A stretch of DNA of 64,000 bases, taken from assembly GCA_001695595.3 (NCBI GenBank), contig MBPM02000052.1:310001-374000 (forward strand). The letters run 5' to 3'. The notes beneath the pieces were generated by a model. It saw only the letters and a list, made by a program, of their open reading frames with translations. It had not been told where the DNA came from and made no database searches. The translations under genes and the position numbers were made by a program. The DNA is from Plasmopara viticola (lineage: Eukaryota > Oomycota > Peronosporomycetes > Peronosporales > Peronosporaceae). Of the stretch, positions 46,674-57,274 are shown one piece after another (positions within the stretch are counted from its first letter, which is position 1; each line of letters opens with the position of its first letter).

Positions 46674-48128
46674 TTATGGCTTTGGAAGGACTTTATGAGT
46701 GCGTCGGTCATAGATACCACCAAGGCTAAGTTCCGTATCGACGTCTTCGGGCGTTAGGGCACTAGATGAGGGCGCCAACGCCTTTGTACTGTGCTTCTTC
46801 GATAGCTTATAGGGATCAACAGCACTGCGTGGACCGTCAAAGCTGAGTCTCGAGTTTTCAGTAATAAAAGTGTGGTCGCCTGGCTTATATGGAGCAAATG
46901 AACGGCTCAGACCGCTAGAGCTGAACCTTGATCTTTTAGCAGGGACGGAGTGGTCGCCTGAGGTTGTCGATTCCGTCAAAAGTGGCATGACCGACTTTGA
47001 ACTCCGAACCTTTGATCTGATAGATGGAAGACTGGCTATGTCGGTGTTGCCATCAGAGGTACGTTTCGACCTCTTAATCAAGTGAAAGCGTTCACCCTTC
47101 GACGTCGATGCCGCATTGAGTGGCTCAGACGGATACGGACTCTGCCCTTTTGACTTCTTATTTACAGCCATAGCAGCACTCGTGCCTGTGTTGCCAACAG
47201 GATTGAGCTCTGGGTCCAACGGCGCGGGATTTCGATCAGGCCGCTTTCGTGCGAAAATGTTGTACATCCGCACCAATCGTTGATAGTGTAGATTCAGCAA
47301 ATAGTCCAGCACGCTGAACTTCAGTGTATCCGACAATTTTTCCCATTCAGGCCACACTTTACACGTATTCTGCATCTTCCACAGATCTAGAATTACATAC
47401 CGCTGCGCTCGTTGTATAAGTCTTTGCTTGTGGACACTTCTTGGAGAGTTCGCAACTTTCCAATTCAACAAGCGCGAAAGATAAGACGTCTCTTCGCGCG
47501 TTGGGTTAATATTCTTATCGCAAACAGTCACAAAGGCATTATGGACCGAGTTCACCATGTCGTCTTGTGTGTCATCCTCGACCGTTGGTTTTAAGCCAGT
47601 AAAGTCAACCCACCAATTTTTCACACTAAGCATCTCATTGCTATGGATATCGTGAGAATTATCGCCGGATTCGGCAGTCTCTGATGGATTCCAATGTTTT
47701 TTCAATGCTTTTTCTGCGTCTTCTATAGCTGTCTTCAGTTCATTATACTCTTCAGCGCTTTCCATCGTCTCTTTAGCCTTTGCCGCGTGAAACATTTCCT
47801 CTACTAATTTTGCTTCATGCGGAATTTTGTCTGAGGGATCTATAACGCGTGACTTCCTTTTCAAAACCTCTGCAGTACGTGGCATCTTTTCTATACCCTC
47901 ATTGATCATGCCCGCTAACACAGAATAGACAGAGCGCTCTTCATTCGCCACATTGCCGTGGACGTCACGGCTTTCGCGGAGAAATCGTGTAGACAGCGAC
48001 TTCATGGCAGCATCATCGTCTATTTTACGACCATGATTGTTGAATTGGAGCTGGTGTTCGGATTTTGCAGCTATCTCGCTGCTGGCTACGACAAAAAGAG
48101 CAGTTAAGACGTAATACCCGCCACGCAT
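46674..48128 (-). CDS. RxLR-dEER secreted effector E9
   Basis: 484 residues from the ATG at 48128, with the same plan as E8: signal peptide 1-21, RFLR 48-51, EER 63-65, VWPEW and VLDYLLNLHYQRLVRMYNIF core, two C-terminal 26-residue repeats. The first 380 or so residues follow E8. The last 41 residues (from KKHSTKALAPSSSALTPEDV to the end) are identical to E10 and differ from E8 at eight positions, so the gene is a mosaic. It converges on E8 and is divergent from E10 across the virus-like island. Confidence 0.9.
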   Translation of the reverse strand: MRGGYYVLTALFVVASSEIAAKSEHQLQFNNHGRKIDDDAAMKSLSTRFLRESRDVHGNVANEERSVYSVLAGMINEGIEKMPRTAEVLKRKSRVIDPSDKIPHEAKLVEEMFHAAKAKETMESAEEYNELKTAIEDAEKALKKHWNPSETAESGDNSHDIHSNEMLSVKNWWVDFTGLKPTVEDDTQDDMVNSVHNAFVTVCDKNINPTREETSYLSRLLNWKVANSPRSVHKQRLIQRAQRYVILDLWKMQNTCKVWPEWEKLSDTLKFSVLDYLLNLHYQRLVRMYNIFARKRPDRNPAPLDPELNPVGNTGTSAAMAVNKKSKGQSPYPSEPLNAASTSKGERFHLIKRSKRTSDGNTDIASLPSIRSKVRSSKSVMPLLTESTTSGDHSVPAKRSRFSSSGLSRSFAPYKPGDHTFITENSRLSFDGPRSAVDPYKLSKKHSTKALAPSSSALTPEDVDTELSLGGIYDRRTHKVLPKP

Positions 48129-48239
48129 GGAGTTTTCGTTTGTGTCCACCAACCATTCTATATAGGTGGTGTAAACAATATTTTATTTAAAAAACCTCGT
48201 GATAGCGACGAGGACTTATTACTTCTAAAAGTATGTATT

Positions 48240-48563
48240 AATGTAATGTAATGTATTACGTTATCGCGTTGCCAAGTTATGCACGTGCTAGGCTCAGTCT
48301 GGCTAGTCCACGGCATAGAGTGGTGTCCGCATACGTCGAGTCTCGTTCGGCGGGCAGTGCATCCAGCACCGAGGTCGTGAGGGTCTTCCTTTTTTTTTAA
48401 GCTCTGACTTGGTAAGAGCCCAGGTGGCCTGGTGCTGGAGACCGTCGCGTCGAGGGTGAAACTCGTTAGAGACCTGCAGATGCCCGAGAGCACCTGCCCG
48501 AAGCGCGCGAGCATTTAGCCCCCGCGCTTGGAAGGAGGGCGTCACTCCAACCTTTTCCGAGAT
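48240..48563 (-). mobile_element. SINE-like element with ATTAC tail, upstream of E9
   Basis: The 324-base body is bounded by a 14-base target duplication, TAAAAGTATGTATT, at 48226-48239 and 48564-48577. At the same position upstream of E10 (55531-55544) the target occurs once, with no element, so E10 has the empty site. This is the longest and best-bounded copy in the window. Confidence 0.9.
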
Positions 48564-48577
48564 TAAAAGTATGTATT

Positions 48578-50815
48578 GTAGAATATTAATCCAACAGTGT
48601 TGTCACCGAGCCATGCGCAGTCACAGTCACGGGCCAGTTGGGTTAAAATTTTAGTTTAGACATGAAGTACCACATCTCCTGTCTCGAGAAGTTTAGTAGT
48701 TATTCGTAGACCGATGCGATTACGTATTCGGGGCTTAAGAACCATTGGCTAAGATCTGAAAATTTGAAGTGGTGTCACCTAGCGCATGCCTTGGTGAAGA
48801 AAGTCAAGATCGTCGGCGCGATGGCTCACCAAATCCGGAGCAACAACAGATGCGAGCTACATCGTAACAAAGAGCACACAGTGTGCCTTCTCTTATATAG
48901 AATTCTAGCACATGGAGTGAAGAAGATCCTTAGTCATAAAGCATATAAAACTTTGCAAACCTATTTCGGCATGTTTGCTTTGACGTCAAGGACGTTTTGA
49001 TCCTGGTGATGGCATCCTTGACAAGTCTATGTTTTTCGTTACTGATGTTGGAGGCATTAAGGCCATGATCAGACCCTATCTAAAGGTTTTCATTGCTCGC
49101 TATGAAACAGATTCTCGCGAAGCATCAAATAGCAAATTATAGGTCGCAGAACAACATTTCGCTGGCAGTTGACAACAAATTTTAAGCCAAACGACATTGA
49201 CTTTGCTGAAGTTTTTGTGTGTGCGTTTGGCTTACAGATTTTGTATTTAGTGCGTGAAAGTGTTTAGTATTGAGGCGCTGATAGCATAAATACGGTTTGC
49301 GGTTCAAGCACCGAAATTTCGCTCTTTTGATTCGCCAAACGATTACGAAAGCTTTAGCAGTCTGGCTTTAAATGCAATGCGTATCCTATGCTATGTGCTT
49401 TTGAGAGTAAACCCTTTGTGCCATAGGTACCAACGGGGCTCTGAGAAACATATCGGGCAACCGTAGCCGACTTGTCGGGCACGAGCTCGTACTTCGCTCG
49501 CAGATTCGCGTGCATCAGGCGTCTCACTATCCTCATGTTCTTACCATTACGTCAAAAAAATGCAGTTGCTTTGCATTATTTCTGCTGTCCAAGATCTTCG
49601 CGACCAACTCAGTGTCCTAACGACGCAAAAGAAGCATCAGATTTCCTCTCAGAACAAATATATTTCTAACTGAACACTAGACTTGAAATTCTTAAAAATA
49701 AAACAAAGGGCTATCGGCTTTGAGTGCAAACCACGTTACCTCTATAAAATGATATCGACAATATCGCTTAACTGCTTTAGTGACCAATACAAATGTTGGA
49801 AATCAACTCACTGGTACGTTGCTATTTCCACCATATTCCAAGGTAATTCTCGGCTCAACCATTACTTCTGGTTTTGGTTCAGGAACTGTTAATGAGTAGT
49901 AATTATTGTCAATTAAGTTGGCTGTGGCTCTTGTGCATCAAAATACTCGACACCCATTGCGTGGCTCTGTGCATATTACTACGACACATAGTTATCTCAT
50001 AAATCGACCTCGCAACAATCATAATGAGATGCCCGTATTTAAATGGATGCTCCCGGCAGAGCAATTGTTCGGCAACAAAACAAACGCATTTTATAGGGAT
50101 CATACAATATAAAACGGCACCAGAAAGTTTCTCTCTGACCAAATACGTTTACAAAGTACCCGTCATTCGTTTCTATACAGAAGGACAGTCAAAATTCCGC
50201 AGACTAAATTTTGAGTTTCCACACAATACCAAAGATGGCCGTCGTGTAGAGAGTTTGCTGAACGCTAACCCGCATCGATGAGCTTGAAAATCTCATAGAC
50301 ATTTCTATGCTGTATATAGTATAAGAACAAAATCGAGTACTCTCCACCAAGACCAAATCGTGGATCTTGAATATCAACTTCGCGGTATTTGTAATTCAGG
50401 ATGGAATCACCCGAGGTCTTAACAATCTGAGTGGGATGGGAAAAAATTATCTTTGTTTGAGACTGCCATCCAGTGTTTCCTCGATCATTCGATTTCCCAT
50501 GTTGATTGTGCAATAGTCTTTGCTTTCAAAAGATTCAGCATTATGTCAATTTTACCTAATTTGACTCCGAGTGAGTTGGCAAGTTTTATAAGCTGATTAT
50601 CCATCGTTCTAGACAATCTAATTATTTTCTTATCACTCATGATGCTTTATTTTTTCGGCAACTACAATATACTCAACATCAATATAATTGTAATAAATAT
50701 GTCTTCCGGTTCTGATACTTCCGTTTTCGAACATTAAGTCAAGCAAGCCCCAGCTGAGACACTTTTCAAGGACAAGAAATGGACCTATATTCAGAGATTT
50801 ACGTCTAATGCGCAT
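48578..50815. repeat. Left arm of the virus-like island
   Basis: 2.24 kb, inverted copy at 53256-55530. Protein-like short frames are shared by both arms. Near the outer end, plus strand in this arm, 48764-49000 has KVKIVGAMAHQIR and AYKTLQTYFGMFALTSRTF, followed in a shifted frame by DPGDGILDKSMFFVTDVGGI up to about 49140. On the minus strand, 49354-49536 has ANLRAKYELVPDKSATVARY. Near 49800-49900 the minus strand reads SLTVPEPKPEVMVEPRITLE. None runs without breaks for more than about 90 codons. The arms look like decayed genes of one element. Confidence 0.65.
50485..50815 (-). pseudogene. Relic gene at inner end of left arm
   Basis: One frame (50815-50633) has RTGRHIYYNYIDVEYIVVAE and then breaks. 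The shifted frame continues as MSDKKIIRLSRTMDNQLIKL to a stop at 50485 (51 codons from 50640). In the other arm the same two pieces occur with the same order and strand sense. Downstream (50265-50484) a further frame (SGDSILNYKYREVDIQDPRF) may belong to the same gene. Unrecognised; small and helical. Confidence 0.45.
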
Positions 50816-50856
50816 CTAAACGATAGCTTACTATAACTGAAAGCGATCAAAGATAC

Positions 50857-51732
50857 TTGCGGCTTGGCGGTGTCGGAACTGTATCTGCTTTAAGCGTGAT
50901 TGGTAATCTCGACGTTGGTTCGTTGTCTCTTGGCAGATCACCTAATAACTTTTCCGTTATTTCAGGGACGACAGTTAATACTGCTCAGCCTTACAAGGTG
51001 CTGTCGTTGGATGGAACTGCTTCTATATCGACAATTACACCACTCACATCAACAACCTGCTATATATCAACTGCGAATATTCAGCTAATGAATACTGATA
51101 TTCTATCAGCTGCTATCAGTTGTAATGTTCTATATTATATGTTTCTGCTTTGAATAATATTGCTTTTAATCAACATGTCAGTCGTGGTCAAACACAATTG
51201 GAATTCCAATCACCGTCTATATGAATATAAACAATGTATCGCCTGTATTTGGAACCATAACGAATCATCTATTTAGAATGATGACCAATAATACAAAATG
51301 ATTCTGAATCAACGTTGCTGGTAATGTTTCTATAGCGATACTTATCGATCAGATATTGCTAGAACTTCAATTTCGAGTCATTCAAGAAATCGCTCAACTA
51401 GTAATCACCCCGACTTTTCTATCGATAATAGTAATGGATCTGGGGGGTCTGAATTAAGATTACGTATGTATGCAGCAAATCATAATCGTCTAACATATTC
51501 GAATACGCCATTCGTAAATCCTGTTCTAAGTGTAAATATTACTACGATTTTAGCTCTTAATCAAAATTGTTTTAATACAAGATTTCAATCTGGAAGTGAG
51601 ACAAATGCTGCTATGGATGATGTTGAATTTCGTAACGATAATAATGCAGATTTTAAACAAGGCGTTATAATTACTGCCAATAGTCTAATTACTAGTTCAA
51701 AAGATACGCCTACAAGAAAATTTGCAATTTGA
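50857..51732 (+). pseudogene. Decayed fibre-like virion protein fragment
   Basis: The first frame (50857-51153) has the pattern SALSVIGNLDVGSLSLG...SVISGTT...LSLDGTASIST. It resembles the repeated 'ISGTTAGTA..SKALVLD' modules seen in tail-fibre and adhesin-type proteins of phages and large DNA viruses. After stops and shifts, 51380-51732 reads DFSIDNSNGSGGSELRLRMY and GVIITANSLITSSKDTPTRK, also fibre- or capsid-like. It is divergently oriented from the arm gene at 50485-50815. The assignment is by pattern only. Confidence 0.45.
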
Positions 51733-51852
51733 GTTTTTGTAGATGAAAGCTATAACGAAAGATCGAGAATAACAAAAATAAGCCACTCATGTTTGATTTC
51801 AAAAGGGTCACTTATATTGAAGAAAAGTAAAAATATCGTTAATTATATTGCA

Positions 51853-53160
51853 TCAGCGAATAACTAAGCCTTGAACTGGTCCTTGTGATATCGTGCCCAT
51901 AGCCGTATCAACGCTTGCAATAACTTCACGCAAAAACGTTGTAAATGATCGTTGAAGCGTTGTTATAATTGGAAGTGACAGACACAATAATTTTCTTATT
52001 GGCTCCATCTTCACGCAAGAGACGGCGACCAAAATCCACGGCCACGAATCGACACTGCAACTACCACAGGAGTTCCGATAGCAAATCAGCCGAGGAAAAT
52101 TCGTCAAGGCCACAACCAACGTCCGACTTTGACATCGCTTGCACGAACAAATGGTAACCATAACCAACAAGTGAAGGAGGCACCTGGAGCAGCAGTAAGT
52201 TCTTCGTGATTCGCTCAAAGAAGCGGAAAAGCCAAAGCATAATCGGCGCTTGGATTAGGCAAAAAGGCTGGAGCTAAGATATGAGAGAATGATGAGGTGG
52301 AGTGGATCCCGATCCAGATGTTGAAATTCCATTGACATCGGCTGTGATCGTAAGTGTGACTGCAAATGGAGGTAGAGCAAGACCACCTGCCAATGCGGTT
52401 GTTGTTGCGCCACTTCTCAAATTCCAAAGTACCGGTCAAGTGTTTCCAAAATTCAATTTGTTGCTCAAACTTTCAAACGTAGCAGGTGCAACAACGTCGA
52501 CACTACCAATTGTAACTTACAGGGTAGATGAACTGTTGTAAATGAGGTAATTGAAACCTGGCGTATTTTTTTGCGTTGGGCAATTTGAAAAAGTCAAAGA
52601 TATCCCGCAGCTCGACGCAAGCCAGATAATGTGCGACGAAAAATGTCGAATCAGCAACAACGGCGCCAGCAAGAGCCACATAGACTTGAGGCTTCGATAT
52701 TGATGTAAGCTTTGCGCTACCTCCCATCACATCAAATGCAAGCTTCGTGCTTTGCTGACCAAAAGCAGTTGATAGCGATCGTTCGGCGGTTCCCCAATTC
52801 GAGTAGGTATAAGCTAAATTAAAGTCACCAAATGTTTTAGGTAGCTGTCATAAAAAGCGAAAAATCGAGCGATTGTGCTTCCCCGCTAGAACCTTGGATC
52901 GCTGGAGTAGAATATTCATCCAATACAAAGTTGCTGGCTGGACCATGTTTGACATACAAATTATAAATGGTTTCAGCAATAGCCTTGCACGTTATATTCA
53001 CAATTTCGTGATCTTGATTCTTTTTCCCAGCGGTTCCGTCAATAAGAACTTGAACACTGTTGATGACCTGTCATGCTCCGGCCTTTGGTACCAATTGATC
53101 AACAGTACAGGTAGCAGTTGAAATGACCGAACTGGCGCCACCACTAAAAATTTAAATCGT
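51853..53160 (-). pseudogene. Decayed long structural-type gene in the island core
   Basis: The minus strand can be followed for about 1.3 kb by changing frame several times. In order: SGGASSVISTATCTVDQLVP, ETIYNLYVKHGPASNFVLDE, then an open 110-codon stretch (52528-52860) with TFGDFNLAYTYSNWGTAERS and KPQVYVALAGAVVADSTFFV, then VDVVAPATFESLSNKLNFGN, PPFAVTLTITADVNGISTSG and ANKKIIVSVTSNYNNASTII, ending EVIASVDTAMGTISQGPVQG. Beta-rich, Thr/Val/Ala-rich composition without Lys-rich stretches suggests a virion or surface structural protein. At least five stops or shifts make it dead. No named family. Confidence 0.4.
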
Positions 53161-53255
53161 CACTGGTAGCTCGATTACAGCTTCTTTTCAGTTCACAAAT
53201 GCGGCTTGCAAAGAGATTGTTGAGAAATTATTTCGGATTTTTCCCGAATACTGAC

Positions 53256-55530
53256 CGGCATTAGACGTTAATCTCTGAATATTAGTCCATTTCTTGTCCT
53301 TGAAGAGTGTCTCAGCTGGGGCTGGCTCGACTTAATGTTCGAAACGGAAGAATCAGAAGAGGAAAACATAATTAATACAATTATATTGATGGTGAGTTTA
53401 TTGTTGTTGCCGAAATAAAAAGCATCATGAGTGATAAGAGAATTATTAAATTGTTTAAAACGACGGATGATCAGCTTATAAAACTTGCCAACTCACTCAG
53501 AGTCAAATTAGGTAAAATTGACATGATGCTTAATTTTATAAAAGCAAAGACTATTGCACAATCGACATGGGAAATCGAATGATCGGGGGAAACACTGGAT
53601 AACAGTCTCAAACAAAGATAAGTTTTTCCCATCCCACTCAGATTGTTAAGACCTCGTGGATTCCATCTAAAATTACAAATACCGCGAAGTGGATTTTCAA
53701 GACCCTCGATCTGGTCATTGTGAAGAGTATTCGATTTTGTTATACACCATAGAAAAGTATACGAGTTTTTCAAGCTCATCAATGCGGGTTAGCGTTCAGC
53801 AAAATCTCTACACGACGGCCATCTTTCGTGTCGAGTGGAAACTCAAAATTTAGTCCACGGAATTTCGACTGTCCTTCTGTATAGAAATGAATGACGGGTA
53901 CTTTGTAAAAGTATTAGGCCAGAGAGAAACTTTCTGGTGCCGTTTTATATTGTATGATCCCTATAAAATGCGTCTGTTTTGTTGCCGAACAATTGCTCTG
54001 CCGGGAGCATCCATACAAATACGGGCATCTCATTATGATTGTTGCGAGGTCGAGTTATGAGATAACTATGTGTCGTTATAATATGCACAGAGCCACGCAA
54101 TGGATGTCGAGTATATTGATGCTTAAGAGCCACACCCACTTAATCAACAAAATTACTACTCATTAACAGTTCCTGAACCAAAACCAGAAGTAATGGTTGA
54201 GCCGAGAATTACCTTAGACAACTTTGTATGCATCATTAAAATACTTCTCCGGCAAAGATTTTGTATGGTGGAAATAGCAACGTACTAGTGAGTTGATTTA
54301 TAACATTTGTATTGGTCACTAAAGCAGTAAAGCGATATTGTCGATATTATTTTATAGAGGTAACGTGGTTTGCACTCAAAGTCAATAGCCCTTTGTTTCA
54401 TTTTTAAGAATTTCAAGTCTAGTGTTCAGTTAGAAATATATTTGCTTTTGAGAAAATCTGATGCTTCTTTTGCGTCGTTAGGACACTGAGTTGGTCGCGA
54501 AGATCTTGGACAGCAGAAATAATGCAAAGCAACTGCATTTTTTTGACGTAATGGTAAGAACATGAGGATAGTGAGACGCCCGATGCACGCGAATCTGCGA
54601 GCGAAGTACGAGCTCGTGCCCGACAAGTCGGCTACGGTTGCCCGATATGTTTCTCAGAGCCCCGTTGGTACCTATGGCACAAAGGGTTTACTTTCAAAAG
54701 CACATAGCATAGGATACGTATTACATTTAAAGCCAGACTGCTAAAGCTTTCGTAATCGTTTGGCGAATCAAAAGAGCGAAATTTCGGTGCTTGAACCGCA
54801 AACCGTATTTATGCTATCAGCGCCTCAATACTAAACACTTTCACGCACTAAATACAAAATCTGTAAGCCTAACGCACACACAAAAACTTCAGCAAAGTCA
54901 ATGTCGTTTGGCTTAAAACTTGTTGTCAACTGCCAGCGAAATGTTGTTCTGCGACCTATAATTTGCTATTTGATGCCTCGCGAGAATCTGTTCCATAGCG
55001 AGCAATGAAAACCTTTAGATAGGGTCTGATCATGGCCTTAATGCCTCCAACATCAGTGACGAAAAACATAGACTTGTCAAGGATGCCATCACCAGGATCA
55101 AAACGTCCTTGACGTCAAAGCAAACATGCCGAAATAGGTTTGCAAAGTTTTATATGCTTTATGACTAAGGATCTTCTTCACTCCATGTGCTAGAAATCTA
55201 TACAAGAGAAGGCACACTGCGTGCTCTTTGTTACGATGTAGCTCGCGTCTGATGTTGCCCCGGATTTGGTGAGCCATCGCGCCGACGATCTTGACTATCT
55301 TCACCAAGACATGTGTCGAGTGACGCCATTTCAAATTTTCAGGTCTTGGCCAAACGGTTCTTGAGCTCCGAGTACTTAATCGCATCAGTCTACGAATGAC
55401 TACTTAACTTCTCGAGACAGGAGATGCGGTACTTTATGTCTTAAATGCAATTTTAACCCAACTGATAAGTCAACTTCCTGTGACTGTGCCTGCGTATGGC
55501 TCGGTGACAACACTGTTGGATTAATTCGAC
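53256..55530. repeat. Right arm of the virus-like island
   Basis: Inverted partner of 48578-50815. The matching relic gene is on the plus strand: YNYIDGEFIVVAEIKSIM leads into a 51-codon frame (53427-53582, MSDKRIIKLFKTTDDQLIKL). The outer frame 55098-55385 (minus) repeats KVKIVGAMAHQIR-type sequence. Small insertions and deletions between the arms fall inside and outside these frames alike, so both copies appear to be decaying. Confidence 0.65.
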
Positions 55531-55552
55531 AATACATACATTTAGAAGTAAT

Positions 55553-55669
55553 AAGTTCTACTTATGTATTTTTCGGCGTCGTCGCTATCACGAGGTTTTA
55601 TTAATATAGTATTGTATACAGCACCAATATAAAATAGTTGGTGGACACAAGCGATTTTCCCTTGACATC
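55553..55669 (+). promoter_or_regulatory. E10 promoter region with family block
   Basis: TATACAGCACCAATATAAAATAG (about 55615-55637) followed by TTGGTGGACAC lies 25-55 bases before the E10 start. It matches E8 (44573-44604), the E9 mirror and E1 (6296-6330). The block is the most conserved non-coding part of the family. Confidence 0.5.
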
Positions 55670-57118
55670 ATGCGTGGCGCGTATTCCGTCTTAACTGCTC
55701 TTCTCGTCGTAGCCAGCAGCCAGGTAGCTGCAGAATCCGGTCACCAGCTTCAAGCCTACGGACATAATCGTATATCAGACGATAGTGCTGCCATGAAGTC
55801 GCTGTCAACACGATTTCTCCGCGAAAGCCGTGACGACAATGTGGCGAATGAAGAGCGCTCTGTCTATTCTGTGTTAGCGAGCATGATCAATGAGGGTATT
55901 GAAAAGATGCCACGTACAGCAGAGGTTTTGAAAAGGAAGTCACGCATTATAAACGACTCAGATAAGGTTCCACATGAAGCAAAATTAGTAAACGAGATGT
56001 TTCACGCGGCAAAGGCTAAAGAAACGATGCAAAGCGCTGAAGAGTATAATGAACTGAAGACAGCGACAGAAGACGCAGAAAAAGCATTGAAGAAACATTG
56101 GAATCCATCAGAGACTGCCGAATCCGGCGATAATTCTCACGATATCCATAGCAATCAGATGATCAGTGTGAAAGAGTGGCATGTTGACTTTACTGACTTG
56201 AAACCAATGGTCGTGTATGATAAACACGAAGGCATGATAGACTCGGTCCATAACGCCTTTGTGACCGTCTGCGATGATAATCTTAACCCAACGCGCGAAG
56301 AGACGTCTTATCTTTGGAGCATGATGAATTGGAAAGTTGCGAATTCTAAAAAAAAAAGCCACAAGCAAAGTCTTATACAACGAGCGCAGCGGTATGTAAT
56401 CTTAGACATGCGGAACATGAAGGCTACGCAAAAAGTGTGGCCTGAATGGGAAAAATTGTCGGATTCACTGAAGTTCGGCGTGCTGGACTATTTGCTGAAT
56501 CTACACTATCAACGATTGGTGCGGATGTACAACATTTTCGCACGAAACCGGCCTGATCGAAATCCCGCGCCGTTGAATCCGGAGCTCAATTCTTTTGGCA
56601 ACACAGGCACGAGTGCTGCTATGGCTGTAGATAAGAACTTAAATGGGCAGAGTCCGTATCCGTCTAAGCCACTCAATGCGGCATCGACGTCGAAAGGTGG
56701 ACGCTCAAACTTGAAAAAAAGATCGAAACAAACCTCCAAGGGCAACACCGACACAGCCAGTCTTCCATCTATAAAATCAAAGGTACAGAATTCAAAGTCG
56801 GTCATGCCACTTTTGACGGAACCGACAGCCTCAGGCGACCAATCCGTCCCTGCTAAAAGATCAAGGTCCAGCTCTAGCGGTCTAAGCCGTGCATTTGCCC
56901 CCGAAAAGCCGGGCGACCACACTTTTATTACTGAAAACTCGAGACTCAGCTTTGACGGTCCACGCAGTGCTGTTGATTACTTTAAGCAATCGAAGAAGCA
57001 CAGCACAAAGGCGTTGGCGCCCTCATCTAGTGCCCTAACGCCCGAAGACGTCGATACGGAACTTAGCCTTGGTGGTATCTATGACCGACGCACTCATAAA
57101 GTCCTTCCAAAGCCATAA
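55670..57118 (+). CDS. RxLR-dEER secreted effector E10
   Basis: 482 residues. Signal peptide 1-21 (MRGAYSVLTALLVVASSQVAA), RFLR 48-51, EER 61-63 (a two-residue deletion relative to E8/E9 between the motifs). Then MINEGIEKMPRTAEVLK, the acidic helix, VWPEW (256-260) and VLDYLLNLHYQRLVRMYNIF (271-290). The tail is Lys-rich (KKRSKQTSKGNTDTASLPS) with two 26-residue repeats and ends ELSLGGIYDRRTHKVLPKP, identical to E9. E10 lacks the SINE found upstream of E8 and E9. It is divergent from E9 across the virus-like island. Confidence 0.9.
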   Translation: MRGAYSVLTALLVVASSQVAAESGHQLQAYGHNRISDDSAAMKSLSTRFLRESRDDNVANEERSVYSVLASMINEGIEKMPRTAEVLKRKSRIINDSDKVPHEAKLVNEMFHAAKAKETMQSAEEYNELKTATEDAEKALKKHWNPSETAESGDNSHDIHSNQMISVKEWHVDFTDLKPMVVYDKHEGMIDSVHNAFVTVCDDNLNPTREETSYLWSMMNWKVANSKKKSHKQSLIQRAQRYVILDMRNMKATQKVWPEWEKLSDSLKFGVLDYLLNLHYQRLVRMYNIFARNRPDRNPAPLNPELNSFGNTGTSAAMAVDKNLNGQSPYPSKPLNAASTSKGGRSNLKKRSKQTSKGNTDTASLPSIKSKVQNSKSVMPLLTEPTASGDQSVPAKRSRSSSSGLSRAFAPEKPGDHTFITENSRLSFDGPRSAVDYFKQSKKHSTKALAPSSSALTPEDVDTELSLGGIYDRRTHKVLPKP

Positions 57119-57274
57119 AAGGGTTTGGCGCGAGTGGCATGACGGATGATTCCACATTTGGTGAATCGCTTCTAGGCAATTTATACAGCACCTACGTTTG
57201 TAATCAATACTTTATTCTAACTTTCGTAATTAATTCGGGTTTCGTAATAACTGCTAATTTAAGCCTTTAGATAT

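Larger units (their letters stand above)
44169..48563. repeat. Large palindrome carrying E8 and E9
   Basis: Arms 44169-46226 and 46523-48563 are close reverse complements (SINE, promoter, effector gene, 3' flank), separated by 296 bases. Within the genes I count about 22 amino-acid differences in 492 codons. Both effectors are transcribed towards the centre. Confidence 0.9.

Noticed and set aside
53471..53782. Minus-strand frame in the right arm containing GMGKT, resembling a Walker A motif
   Set aside because: In the left arm the same position reads GMGKN and is followed by stops, and the opposite strand carries the better conserved relic gene. Most likely chance.
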